Origin: GCA-016699445 sp964555055
GTDB lineage: Bacteria; UBA10199; JACPAL01; GCA-016699445
Assembly (NCBI GenBank): GCA_964555055.1
Contig: CAZKQW010000001.1
Location: 372,001-436,000 of the forward strand
Length of the DNA: 64,000 nt
Direction: 5' to 3'
The notes beneath the pieces were generated by a model that did no database searches, was not told where the DNA came from, and saw only the letters and a list, made by a program, of their open reading frames with translations. This document shows positions 51,323 to 60,424 of this stretch, in pieces. The position numbers and the translations under genes are program-made. Numbering within the stretch: position 1 is the first letter of the stretch; every line of letters begins with the position of its first letter.

Positions 51323-51970
51323 TCACGGGTTTAACATTTTATAAGCCGCAACCGCGGCGCCGATGCCGTTGTCGATATTCACCACGACCACTCCGGGAGC
51401 GCACGTATTCAGCATCGTGAGCAGGGCCGATAAACCGCCCAGTCCCGTGCCATAGCCGATCGACGTGGGCACGGCGATCACGGGGGCCTTGACCAGACCT
51501 GCCAACACCGACGGGAGAGCCCCTTCCATGCCGGCGACCACGATGACCACTTTTGATTTCCTGATTTTAGGTAAGACTTGGAAGAGGCGTTGGATGCCCG
51601 CCACACCCACATCGTAAAAAGATTCGGCACCGCACCCTAAAAGATTTAAAAGCACTTTCGCCTCTTCGGCTACGGTCACGTCCGACGTACCAGCCGCGAC
51701 GATGGCGACATGGTTCTTTTTGTTCCGAGGATTTTTAGATTTTTGAGCGACGAAAATCCTAGCGGATCGGAAGTATTCCGATCGGGGGAAGAAATCTTTT
51801 AATCTCTCGGCTTTTTCAGGGGAAATCCTAGAGGCGATGGCCGGCAATTTCCTTCGGATCATGTCACCCAAGATCGCGACCAGATGGTCCAAGCTTTTCG
51901 TTTCTCCGAAGACGATCTCGGGGACACCCGTGCGCTTTACGCGGTCAGCATCGATACGATAATCAGTCAT
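51323..51970 (-). CDS. larB: LarB-family carboxylase (nickel pincer cofactor biosynthesis)
   Basis: This 215-aa protein has the PurE-like core of LarB: IVAAGTSDVTVAEEAKVLL, VVVAGMEGALPSVLAGL, VIAVPTSIGYGTGLGGLSAL and VVNIDNGIGAA. LarB carboxylates nicotinic acid adenine dinucleotide at the first step of nickel-pincer nucleotide synthesis. It is slightly short at the N-terminus. LarE, the sulfur donor, is not in the window. It overlaps the CorC-family gene by 8 bp. Confidence 0.9.
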   Translation of the reverse strand: MTDYRIDADRVKRTGVPEIVFGETKSLDHLVAILGDMIRRKLPAIASRISPEKAERLKDFFPRSEYFRSARIFVAQKSKNPRNKKNHVAIVAAGTSDVTVAEEAKVLLNLLGCGAESFYDVGVAGIQRLFQVLPKIRKSKVVIVVAGMEGALPSVLAGLVKAPVIAVPTSIGYGTGLGGLSALLTMLNTCAPGVVVVNIDNGIGAAVAAYKMLNP

Positions 51971-53213
51971 AATCCACCGTCACTTCCTCCACCGTCTTCG
52001 GCGTCGAACGAGTCACCGTGAATTTCAATCTCCCATAGGACAGCATGTCTCCGTTTTGGGGGATTTTTCCTAAGAAATCCGTCAAAAAGCCCGTCAACGT
52101 CTCGTAGTTTTTCTTGGGCAATTCCCAACCGAAACGGTCGTTTAGTCGGTCGATCTCAGCGCGTCCCTCTACGAGGAACTGATGGGCGTTCTGTCGACGC
52201 CAAGGCTTATCTTCATCATCGAATTCATCTTCGATCTCGCCGACGATTTCCTCCTGCACGTCCTCCAATGTGACCACGCCGACGGCTACCCCGTACTCGT
52301 CCACGACAATGGCGAATTTTTCCTTCCTTTCCTTAAATAGAAAGAAAAGATCCTTCAGACCCATTGATTCCGGCACGAACACGGGATCCCGCATGATCGC
52401 CGACAAAGGTTTGGACTTATCCTCACACAGAAGAAGATCGTAAAAACTCACCATACCCACCAGATTATAAGCCCTCCTGAAAAACACCGGAAAAATGGAA
52501 TAGCCTTCCTCCCGACATTGGAGAGCCGCTTCCCCGACCGTCGTACTCTCCCTTAAGCTGAAAACCTCGATCAACGGCGTCATGATGGCGCGGGCTTTTT
52601 TCTGGGTGAATTTCAAAATCTTTAAAAGACGATCTTTAAAATGGAGAGGCAAGTCGCGATGAATGTCGGCATCCCTCAAGATCCCTTCGAGGGACTCGCG
52701 AGTGACTTTGTGCCCCGTCAGGAGGCTCCCCTTCACCCCGCCCATGAGAAGGAGAGTCAAGCGGGATAAAGGCCAAACGATAGGTGAGGCTATGTAGGAA
52801 AAAACATAAATTACCGGCGCCACGATGGGTACGAGGCGGTTGGCGTACTGCTGAAATACGGTCTTGGGGACCGCCTCTCCGAAAATCAAAATAAGCGGGG
52901 ATAGCAGAATACCGAAAAATTCATATTCTTGGCCGAAACGATCGAAGATAAAGAACGTGAGATAAACGGTATTTCCTACGATAAAAAGGTTCTGACCTAA
53001 TAAAGTAGTGCTGAAGAGCCATTCTGGATGCCTGGCCAACCATAATGCCATTTTCGCCCCGCGATGCCCGCGACCCGCTTGGTGTGCCAACTTCAACTTA
53101 TCGACCGACACCATCGCCAACTCGGCCCCTGAGAAGAAAGCTTCCAAGGCCAGGCAAATGACCGTCCAAAAAATCAACGTCGTCCAACCGCTCAGGCTGA
53201 AGGCGTCAAGCAT
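51963..53213 (-). CDS. CNNM/HlyC-CorC family membrane protein with CBS domains
   Basis: This 416-aa protein has a DUF21 transmembrane domain with four hydrophobic segments (residues ~10-190), two CBS domains (~200-330, MTPLIEVFSLRESTTVGEAA and AIVVDEYGVAVGVVTLEDVQ) and a C-terminal CorC/HlyC domain (FLVEGRAEIDRLNDRFGWEL). These proteins are linked to magnesium or cobalt efflux and envelope homeostasis. It overlaps the second family member (53206) by 8 bp. Confidence 0.92.
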   Translation of the reverse strand: MLDAFSLSGWTTLIFWTVICLALEAFFSGAELAMVSVDKLKLAHQAGRGHRGAKMALWLARHPEWLFSTTLLGQNLFIVGNTVYLTFFIFDRFGQEYEFFGILLSPLILIFGEAVPKTVFQQYANRLVPIVAPVIYVFSYIASPIVWPLSRLTLLLMGGVKGSLLTGHKVTRESLEGILRDADIHRDLPLHFKDRLLKILKFTQKKARAIMTPLIEVFSLRESTTVGEAALQCREEGYSIFPVFFRRAYNLVGMVSFYDLLLCEDKSKPLSAIMRDPVFVPESMGLKDLFFLFKERKEKFAIVVDEYGVAVGVVTLEDVQEEIVGEIEDEFDDEDKPWRRQNAHQFLVEGRAEIDRLNDRFGWELPKKNYETLTGFLTDFLGKIPQNGDMLSYGRLKFTVTRSTPKTVEEVTVDYD

Positions 53214-54180
53214 GGAAGAGCCTCCTCACGACGTCATCCAACGTGATGAGACCGATCACCGGTCCCGAATTCTCCTTGACGATGGCCATATGGATCTTCT
53301 TCTTTTGGAACTCCTGCAGCAGATTATCCAAGATTTCGTCAGGCGAGACGACCGTGAAAGGTTTGAGGTGTTCCTGCAGGTCGTGCGCAATCTTGTCGTC
53401 CGGATCGTGGGACAAGAGTTCTTTGACATGCAAAATGCCAATGACGAAATTCAAGTCCTTTTCATACACGGGCAATCTCGAGTAACGCCGCTTTTCCAGT
53501 ATTTTCAGCACGTCCCGATAAGTCGCTTCGATATTGATACCCATGATCGTCTCGCGGGGCGTCATCGCGTCCCTCACTTTAACGGCATAAAAATCCATGG
53601 TATTCTGGATGAGTCCTCGCTCCAGGTGAGGAAGCGTTCCTTCGTTTTTTCCCATCTCCAATAGATCTCTCAATTCTTCTTCTACGATCATACGGCGCGA
53701 ATTTTTAGGGTCACCGCCAAACCACGCCACGAACCATCCCGAGACTTTATAAAAAACGAAGCGAAACGGCGTGACCACCCAAGCGAACGCGAGATAGGGG
53801 ATGATCAACATCTGAGCCACTAACATCGGCATACGTACGGCAATGTTTTTCGGGATGATTTCACCGAACACTAAAATGACCATCGTCGTCACTCCCACGG
53901 TCAAAAGCGTCGCGTAGTGGGCGTCTACGTGCTTCATGAAAATATAAGAGAGTCCACCGGCAAGGATGGAAATCGAAACATTGACGACTTCATTGCCTAA
54001 GAGGACCGTCGTTAAAAGAGCCCTCGGTTTTTGGACCACTTTATAAATATAGGCGGAGACACCTCCAGCCTCCTTCATTTTCGCCCGTTCCGACTCGCTT
54101 AAGGAGAACAGAGCCGTCTCGAAGCTCGAAAAAGCCGCCGAAAACATTAGGAGAAAGAAAATAAGAGCTAAGTTTTCCAT
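53206..54180 (-). CDS. CNNM-type membrane protein with CBS pair, lacking the CorC domain
   Basis: This 324-aa protein has a DUF21 membrane domain (residues ~1-185, with GNEVVNVSISILAGGLSYIF) and two CBS domains (MTPRETIMGINIEATYRDVL and MAIVKENSGPVIGLITLDDV). It stops right after the CBS pair, so the CorC domain of its neighbour is missing. The tandem, overlapping pair may form a hetero-oligomer. It lies 3 bp after thiL. Confidence 0.9.
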   Translation of the reverse strand: MENLALIFFLLMFSAAFSSFETALFSLSESERAKMKEAGGVSAYIYKVVQKPRALLTTVLLGNEVVNVSISILAGGLSYIFMKHVDAHYATLLTVGVTTMVILVFGEIIPKNIAVRMPMLVAQMLIIPYLAFAWVVTPFRFVFYKVSGWFVAWFGGDPKNSRRMIVEEELRDLLEMGKNEGTLPHLERGLIQNTMDFYAVKVRDAMTPRETIMGINIEATYRDVLKILEKRRYSRLPVYEKDLNFVIGILHVKELLSHDPDDKIAHDLQEHLKPFTVVSPDEILDNLLQEFQKKKIHMAIVKENSGPVIGLITLDDVVRRLFHA

Positions 54181-54183
54181 AAG

Positions 54184-55143
54184 TTAGAAATGCCTGAAAG
54201 CGCGTCCGGGTCTTTTTTTCGCATGAGGGTTAGAAGGAGTGATTTTACCGATCTTTGTCAGGGGAACGCCATCTATTTTATCCGGGACCCTAACGCGGGG
54301 CGACACGGTGAAGAGAAGTTCATAATCTTCTCCTCCTGTCATGGCGAGACGGTAGGCATCTATTTTTTCCTGGGAACACCGTAACCGATAAGGCTTCGAA
54401 AGGGGTAAACGTTCGCGAAAGATCTCAGCCCCGACACCGCTGGCTTTTAGAATATGCTCGATGTCTCCTTCGAGGCCATCGGAGATATCCATCAGGCTGG
54501 AAACTCCTGCAAGTCGCGCCAGTTTTTGCCCCATCAAGACCCGGCACGGCGGCTCGAAATGCCGACGGATGAAGCAGCCTCCTCGTTTTCCCTTCCTTAA
54601 TAGCCGCAAACCTAACGCGGATTCACCTAAGTGCCCAGTCACGTACACGTCGTCGCCCACGCGAGCACCGGACCGAGACAGCTGTTGCTGGATCGTCTTT
54701 TCTCCGATCAATGTCACATTGACTATCCACTGAGAGGCTCGGTTCATATCCCCGCCGATAATCGCTACGTCCCATGGCCGGCATGCTTTCGAGAACCCTC
54801 GGTACAAAGACTTCACCTCTTCTGTCGTCGCCGTAGTCGGCAATGCCAAGGACACCAAAGCAAAGCGCGGCTGTCCTCCCATCGCGGCAATATCCGAAAA
54901 ATTCACACGCATTGCCTTGAAGCCGATCGCTTCGAAGGACATCCAATCGCGCCGGAAATGAACCCTCTCCACCAGCATGTCGGTGGTCAGAAAAAGATCC
55001 CGGCGAGGACGTCGGATCCACGCGGCATCATCGCCGGGACCCAATACCACATCGGGGTTTTGGCGGAGGCTTGGCTTTAAATAAGCTGCTGTTAAAGCCT
55101 GAATCAGTGAAAACTCGTCCAAAATGTTTTTTTTCTTTTTCAC
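54184..55143 (-). CDS. thiL: Thiamine-monophosphate kinase ThiL
   Basis: This 319-aa protein has GPGDDAAWIRRP (metal and ATP site, near residue 36), LTTDMLVERVHFR, the helix with VNFSDIAAMGGQPRFALVSL, VTGHLGESALGL and MDISDGLEGDIEHIL (near 218). The enzyme phosphorylates thiamine monophosphate to thiamine diphosphate. It lies 22 bp after the LppC-like gene. The length is normal. Confidence 0.94.
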   Translation of the reverse strand: MKKKKNILDEFSLIQALTAAYLKPSLRQNPDVVLGPGDDAAWIRRPRRDLFLTTDMLVERVHFRRDWMSFEAIGFKAMRVNFSDIAAMGGQPRFALVSLALPTTATTEEVKSLYRGFSKACRPWDVAIIGGDMNRASQWIVNVTLIGEKTIQQQLSRSGARVGDDVYVTGHLGESALGLRLLRKGKRGGCFIRRHFEPPCRVLMGQKLARLAGVSSLMDISDGLEGDIEHILKASGVGAEIFRERLPLSKPYRLRCSQEKIDAYRLAMTGGEDYELLFTVSPRVRVPDKIDGVPLTKIGKITPSNPHAKKRPGRAFRHF

Positions 55144-55165
55144 GCGCGATGAATGGAAGCGTCAG

Positions 55166-57199
55166 TTAATGACTGACGACTTTGATTTCTCCGTCGACGA
55201 TTTGCAAGACCGACAAACGGCGACGAGCGTCGCCTGTATCATCGAAAGAGATCGATCCGGTCACGCCGGGGAAATTCTTCTTATCCAAGAGGAGTTGTCG
55301 GATTTGAGTGCGATCGACGCCCGGATGTTCCCGAAGCACGGTTCCCACGAGCTTCACCGTATCGAAGGCATAAGCCTCTAAGATGGTCGGGTCGACGCCG
55401 TAAGCGCTCTGGAACGTACCCGCGAAATCCTTCGTCTCGAAGTTGCCGTCCTGTCCGCTCGGCATCACAAAACCATCCACAAAAATGGCTCCTTCTAAAG
55501 CTTCAGGTTTGCCCGATAGAAGTCCCGGATGATCCCAACCGGCACCGCCTAAGAGCCTCACGCCTTTGATATTCAGCATATTCAAGGCGTCGATCACCGG
55601 AGGGACGCGTCGATAAACGTCAGGGATGAACAATGCTTGGAAAGGAGCTCTCACTTCGGCGGACAAACCTTCGCTTCCCGAGATTAAGCTCCTGACCTTA
55701 TCGGTGAAGCTACGCGTGTTTTCCGGATAGCTTTCAGAGGCTAATACCTTGCCGCCGCAATCGGCGACGGCCTCTTTAAAAAGCTTTTGATACTCATCAC
55801 CGACCGCTCCTTCCGGGTAAAGAATGGCGAATTTTCGAAGGCGCTCCGTATGGCAAGCGTAATCGACGAGCGTCATCACCTGGTCTTCAGCCGTCAGGAA
55901 ATTACGAAAAACGTATTCCCCTAAATCTGCGACGCCCGCTTTTTGCGAGAGGGAGATCATGGGGATTTGATGGCGATCTGCGGCTTGCGCGGCGGCTTCG
56001 ATTTCGACTTGAGGCAAAGGGCCGATCACGGCTCGGATGGAGGGATTGGCGGCGAATTCATCCAAATATGCCGAAGCGACTTGAGGATCGCCTTTCGTAT
56101 CCCGAATCACCAGTTGCACGCCTTCTTCGCCATGGCACGGAGAGAAAATCCCCGCCCCACATTCCAACCCATGCAGAACGGACTCGCCATAGACGGCGTA
56201 TTTCCCGGATAAAGGAAGCAGGACGCCGATGCTACTTCCGGCGCCTCCGGAAAAAGACGCATCGAGTGAAGCGCCCGCTTCTCCCCTTTTCTTCAAATCG
56301 ATCAATAGATTTTGGGCATCCTCTCGGTAAGGATGGCGCGGATAACGCTCCAAGTAACTTCTCGCTTTTTCGGCCGCTATCGCATAATCGCCCCGTTGGA
56401 ATCCTAAACGCGCCAACCGCCACAGGGCGTAGCCTCCGGATGTTTTTCCGTCGAAGCGTTCAAGCCATGAGGAAACCTCCTTCACTTCGGACGAGGGCGA
56501 CGGAGAATCACCCTTAACCCAGGTTTCCAACTCCTGACGCGCGGTATTTTGGGACACGATCCAACTTAACTCCCCTGCCCGCGCTTCGGAAGGGTCGATC
56601 ACAGCATAGGCATCCACCAGCTCTAGATACCCTTTCTCTTCCTGTAAGACGTTACCCGTCGAGCGGCCCGCGGCGACTCTTAACGAACCGATGCGGACAC
56701 CGAGCTTACCGTCAAAGGGACTCGCATCCGAAGAGTGCCACGGGATTTGATCCAAAATACCAAAAACTTGATTTTCGCGGCCTGACTTTGAAGCGCAAAC
56801 GGCTTGCTTGTAAACGGCGTTGGTTCCCCATTCGGGATCCATGTATTTCTCGGTCGATTTTCGGTACAACACCCAGGCATTTTCATAATCTTTTTCCCGC
56901 AGCCTTAATTCACCCAAGCGGAAATAAGCCTTAGGCGTCAGGGCATTGAAGGAAAAATCTTTTATATAAGAACGGTAGAGGGATTCCGCTTGGAGGAAAT
57001 CGTTATCCACATACGCTTTTTCGGCGGCGCCGAAGGCTAGCGTCATTTCGGGCGTTTTCGTCCACGCAGGTCGGCTTGATGACGGAGTCGTCCGAGGACC
57101 GACGGAGCTACATCCCGCATATGTCAAAACGAGAAGGCACATTCCCGTTAATGAGGTTTTTCGGATTTTCATTACGATCATTTTTATTAAGATCATCAC
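55166..57199 (-). CDS. LppC-like lipoprotein with TPR and periplasmic binding domain
   Basis: This product of up to 677 aa has a lipobox VLTYAGC and TPR-like helices (~45-300, AYFRLGELRLREKDYENAWV). A type-1 periplasmic-binding fold follows (~330-677, IGVLLPLSGKYAVYGESVLH and AVIGPLPQVEIEAAAQAADR). This is the layout of LpoA/LppC-type activators of penicillin-binding proteins. The ATG at 57199 overlaps the grpE stop (ATGA), favouring a coupled start; a later ATG at 57172 gives a more usual signal peptide. The role in peptidoglycan synthesis is family-based. Confidence 0.85.
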   Translation of the reverse strand: MMILIKMIVMKIRKTSLTGMCLLVLTYAGCSSVGPRTTPSSSRPAWTKTPEMTLAFGAAEKAYVDNDFLQAESLYRSYIKDFSFNALTPKAYFRLGELRLREKDYENAWVLYRKSTEKYMDPEWGTNAVYKQAVCASKSGRENQVFGILDQIPWHSSDASPFDGKLGVRIGSLRVAAGRSTGNVLQEEKGYLELVDAYAVIDPSEARAGELSWIVSQNTARQELETWVKGDSPSPSSEVKEVSSWLERFDGKTSGGYALWRLARLGFQRGDYAIAAEKARSYLERYPRHPYREDAQNLLIDLKKRGEAGASLDASFSGGAGSSIGVLLPLSGKYAVYGESVLHGLECGAGIFSPCHGEEGVQLVIRDTKGDPQVASAYLDEFAANPSIRAVIGPLPQVEIEAAAQAADRHQIPMISLSQKAGVADLGEYVFRNFLTAEDQVMTLVDYACHTERLRKFAILYPEGAVGDEYQKLFKEAVADCGGKVLASESYPENTRSFTDKVRSLISGSEGLSAEVRAPFQALFIPDVYRRVPPVIDALNMLNIKGVRLLGGAGWDHPGLLSGKPEALEGAIFVDGFVMPSGQDGNFETKDFAGTFQSAYGVDPTILEAYAFDTVKLVGTVLREHPGVDRTQIRQLLLDKKNFPGVTGSISFDDTGDARRRLSVLQIVDGEIKVVSH

Positions 57200-57840
57200 G
57201 AAGCGACGGATACACGAGCGGGGCGCAAGAGGCGATCTTTAAAAAGATACCCTTTTTGGAAAACGCGGACAACCTGCCCCGATTTATGGGAGGGGCTCGG
57301 TTCTTGCTGGATAGCCTCGTGGTACGTCGGATTGAAATCTTGTCCCGAAGGATCGAGGGATTTAATCTGAAAAGACTCGAAAAACTTATCCATTTTGCGC
57401 AAGGTTAATTCGATGCCTTGCTTTAAAGTCGAAGCGGTTGCATCCGCGGGTCCGTTCGTAGCCCCTTGAGAGGTATGACTGATAGCCATCTCTAGATGAT
57501 CTCTGATTTCCAGGATGTTCTCGAAGACTTTTTGAGTGGTCATGAAGACGATGTCTTCTTTTTCTTTCGCAACCCGCTTACGGAAATTATCGTACTCGGC
57601 GTAAAGGCGCAGGTATTTATCCTCCGCTTCTTTGAGTGTTTCCTTAAGCTTTTGAGTTTCCGAGGTGGGCGAAGAGAGGTTTCCCTCGGAGCCTCCCTGC
57701 AAGTCGTCTTGGGCTAATTGTTCTTCGTTGAGGGATTGGGTGATTTCATCTTCCATAAAATCAGGGCTACCGTTCGACTTTTCCCTGTCCTCGGAAGTTT
57801 TTTTTGAATGGGAAGCCTGTCCTGCTTTGTTGGAGTCCAT
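57196..57840 (-). CDS. grpE: Nucleotide exchange factor GrpE
   Basis: This 214-aa protein has an acidic disordered N-terminus (~1-65), a long coiled coil (KLKETLKEAEDKYLRLYAEY then DNFRKRVAKEKED) and a C-terminal beta domain (FNPTYHEAIQQEPSPSHKSG, then VVRVFQKGYLFKDRLLRPA). GrpE releases ADP from DnaK. dnaK, dnaJ and hrcA are not in the window and no CIRCE element is seen upstream. It is first in a run with the LppC-like, thiL and CNNM genes. Confidence 0.96.
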   Translation of the reverse strand: MDSNKAGQASHSKKTSEDREKSNGSPDFMEDEITQSLNEEQLAQDDLQGGSEGNLSSPTSETQKLKETLKEAEDKYLRLYAEYDNFRKRVAKEKEDIVFMTTQKVFENILEIRDHLEMAISHTSQGATNGPADATASTLKQGIELTLRKMDKFFESFQIKSLDPSGQDFNPTYHEAIQQEPSPSHKSGQVVRVFQKGYLFKDRLLRPARVSVAS

Positions 57841-57899
57841 AGAACGATATGAATTACTGAATGCGGAGAAATAGGGTCAATAGGAAATTTCCTTATCAA

Positions 57900-57919
57900 A
57901 ATGATATCTCATTATCATT
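57900..57919. promoter_or_regulatory. Fur-like inverted repeat upstream of grpE
   Basis: AATGATA and TATCATT are perfect reverse complements around a 6-base spacer, in the 183-bp divergent gap between grpE and the lipoprotein gene at 58024. The core resembles a Fur-type site with altered spacing and shares CATTATCAT with the palindrome at 22710. The function is inferred. The rest of the gap is A+T-rich with no firm promoter. Confidence 0.3.
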
Positions 57920-58023
57920 CCCTCGCCTCCGACTCTCTCTCCGTCATTCTTAAAAAACCATTATTTTTCAAATATATGCTCTAGGATTAAGATTGGCCAT
58001 GTTTTTGCAAAAGCGCTTTTATC

Positions 58024-58329
58024 ATGTCGTTATTGAGACAAAAATCACTTTTTATCCTGCTATGTGGGGCGACTGTTCTTTCTCTAGCGGCATGCCCCAA
58101 CGGGGGCATTCGGATGAACGACGCCAACACCTCCGATACGGGTTTACCGGGCAGGACGCCGACCGTCATCCCATCGACCACGTTCGATCACGGGGTGACA
58201 GTGACCACCCCCTCCAATCACATCGTAGCTTTTCGCTTTTCGCCTTTTACGACTCGAGCCGATAGCCTTAGCCACACCATAAAAGACCGTAAATTTCACT
58301 CACAGACGCAGAACATCACAGGACACTAA
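58024..58329 (+). CDS. Small lipoprotein (101 aa)
   Basis: The signal peptide ends in a good lipobox (LSLAAC, Cys near residue 24). The mature part is about 78 residues, Thr/Ser/Asn-rich and probably disordered, with no known domain. It is encoded 4 bp before the fibre-like gene at 58334, so the two are co-transcribed. A similar lipoprotein-plus-fibre pair occurs at 62258-63806. It may help surface attachment of the large protein, an inference from the repeated pairing. Confidence 0.7.
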   Translation: MSLLRQKSLFILLCGATVLSLAACPNGGIRMNDANTSDTGLPGRTPTVIPSTTFDHGVTVTTPSNHIVAFRFSPFTTRADSLSHTIKDRKFHSQTQNITGH

Positions 58330-58333
58330 ACTT

Positions 58334-60265
58334 ATGAAAAAACATCTTCGGACATTTGCCGCCCTGACTGCCTTAGCGCTCTCCCATTCTCCCGCTTTCG
58401 CCTCCAATACGGATTTGGGGATCGATCTCTTCATTTACGATCAAAGCGCTCAAACCGCCGAATCCGGAACCGTCGTGCTGAAACTCTGTGACGCTGCCAC
58501 GGGAGGCGCGTGCTACTGCTCGACGGCGACCGAAGCTCTGGACAATGGATCGGTTTCCACGGCTTTAAACTGCTCTGCTTCCGATATCGCCAACCTCCCC
58601 AACACTTCCTTCATGCAAATCGAAGTGAACGGCGAGCTCCTGGCTTCGCCTGAAATCCAAGCCGTCCCTTATTCCCTTTTCTCCGCGAGATCCGCCGAAG
58701 CGGAGACGTTAGCGCCAGGCAATGTCACTATCCAAGGAGACCTCATCGTGACCGGCTCGGTGACATCATCGTCGATAACCGGCGGAGGCAGTGCGAACAG
58801 CATCACCGGTATCGTTGCAGGAGCGGGATTGATGGGTGGCGGGACAAGCGGGAATGTCACGCTTTCTTCCGTTTTAGGCTCTAGCATTGAATCCTCTGAA
58901 ATCACGGATGGGAACGTCACGTCGAATGATTTAGCGGACAATAGCGTCACGACATCGAAGATTAGCGCTAAAGCCGTGACCCTAGGAGTTAAGACGACAG
59001 GTAATTACGTCGAGTCCGTCTCCGCCGGTTCCGGAATTCTGACAACGGGGGCGCCTTCAGGAGAAGGAATCGCCCATACGATTTCCGTCAATAGCGGCAA
59101 CGGGCCGAATCAGATCGTACAACTAGATTCCAGTGGCCGTCTTCCGGCAGTTAACGGTAGCCTGCTTACCAACCTGACAATCCCCACGAACTCCGTATCC
59201 GGCAACTCGATCGTGGATGACAGCATTGCTTCCGCGGACATAGGTACTGACTTGGATTTCATGAACTTCTCGAACGCGATGACGTTGGATGCCGACACAT
59301 CGATCGCGACAAACGGGCATAACCTTTCCTTCCGCTTAGGCGTCGGGGACCTCTTCGCCATCTACCATCCCGATGGAATCACGGCCGCTCAAGCCTTCTC
59401 ACTAGGCGGTGTTATTTTTAATAATCCCACAGGGACGCCTCTTCTTTCCATCACCGCTAATAACCTTAGGATGAACTTAGATACGAGCCAATGGACGGAG
59501 CGCCTTTGTCATTCCGGAGGGGATGGAGCCACGGATTATCAATTCGTGGGAGATTGTAATTCCGCCGGACAAGCCGACCTGGCCGAGCACTACGGATCGG
59601 ATGGCTCATTGTCCGCGGGAGACGTCGTCATTTTCGACGGTTCGGGGGTAATGTACGAAGGTAAAGACGGAAAAATCCAAAGCAAGGCTTCAGTCGCTAA
59701 AGCGGATCAAGCCTATGACGATCGGGTCATGGGAGTGATCTCGACGAATCCGTTCAGCGAAATTTTAGGTCAAGGCACTTTTGAGGATTCGGAAAGCCCC
59801 GTCCCTTTGGCGCTTGTCGGGCGCGTCCCGGTCAATGTCACCACGAAAAACGGTGCCATTCACAAGGGAGATTATCTCACGTCATCGGATATCCCCGGCT
59901 TCGCGATGCGGGCGACGCAAGAAGGAGCCGTTATCGGGATGGCCTTAGAAGACTTTGACGAGAGCCAGGGGAATTTGGGTCAGGTCTTAATGTTCATCAA
60001 GACAGGTCATTGGGCTCCGCCTTCCTCATCATCGGACCTTAAAAATCTAGGAAACCAAAAGGGTCGGATTGTCTTTGCTCGAGGGGAAGAATCCGTGCAT
60101 GTGACTCTCCCCTACGAGATCACTTCTCAAGCTGCCATCACTGCGACGCCCCTTAACAATCCTCAAAGCTTTTATTGGGTGGAAAAAGACAAGAACGCGT
60201 TCACCATCCGATTGGCGAAAGCCGCCGAGGCCCCTGTGTCTTTTGATTGGATTCTCATTCCGTAA
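58334..60265 (+). CDS. Exported repeat-rich fibre-like surface protein (643 aa)
   Basis: A signal peptide (ALTALALSHSPAFA) precedes an N-terminal domain (~25-115) also found in the product at 62556. A Gly/Ser/Thr/Asp-rich repeat zone follows (~185-330, units such as SSEITDGNVTSNDLADNSVT). The C-terminal part includes VPLALVGRVPVNVTTKNGAI and GDYLTSSDIPGFAMRATQEG. Such repeats and tail segments are seen in phage-tail-fibre-like and large surface proteins of many Gram-negative lineages. No catalytic site was recognised. It is probably secreted or surface-anchored with the lipoprotein encoded upstream. Confidence 0.82.
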   Translation: MKKHLRTFAALTALALSHSPAFASNTDLGIDLFIYDQSAQTAESGTVVLKLCDAATGGACYCSTATEALDNGSVSTALNCSASDIANLPNTSFMQIEVNGELLASPEIQAVPYSLFSARSAEAETLAPGNVTIQGDLIVTGSVTSSSITGGGSANSITGIVAGAGLMGGGTSGNVTLSSVLGSSIESSEITDGNVTSNDLADNSVTTSKISAKAVTLGVKTTGNYVESVSAGSGILTTGAPSGEGIAHTISVNSGNGPNQIVQLDSSGRLPAVNGSLLTNLTIPTNSVSGNSIVDDSIASADIGTDLDFMNFSNAMTLDADTSIATNGHNLSFRLGVGDLFAIYHPDGITAAQAFSLGGVIFNNPTGTPLLSITANNLRMNLDTSQWTERLCHSGGDGATDYQFVGDCNSAGQADLAEHYGSDGSLSAGDVVIFDGSGVMYEGKDGKIQSKASVAKADQAYDDRVMGVISTNPFSEILGQGTFEDSESPVPLALVGRVPVNVTTKNGAIHKGDYLTSSDIPGFAMRATQEGAVIGMALEDFDESQGNLGQVLMFIKTGHWAPPSSSSDLKNLGNQKGRIVFARGEESVHVTLPYEITSQAAITATPLNNPQSFYWVEKDKNAFTIRLAKAAEAPVSFDWILIP

Positions 60266-60424
60266 ACGCGGCGCGTTAAGCTTTTCCAGGCTCTTTCGTT
60301 GACTTCGTAGGAAGCCCCCGATACCTGTCTTTTCATTCACGGACGACCAGTACGTTTTTTCGAACACTCGTTAGCAACATAAAGCATCATTTGCCGATAA
60401 TGACTCTCGAGACAGGAGAGACTA

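Noticed and set aside
57841..58023. CIRCE element (HrcA operator) before grpE
   Set aside because: No TTAGCACTC-type inverted repeat is present; only a different repeat (57900-57919) was found.
60380..60400. GCCGATAA preceded by TAAA, resembling a FliA promoter, upstream of the lipoprotein gene at 60425
   Set aside because: The -10 string is exact, but the gap to TAAA is 9 bp instead of about 15, so it does not fit sigma-28 spacing.
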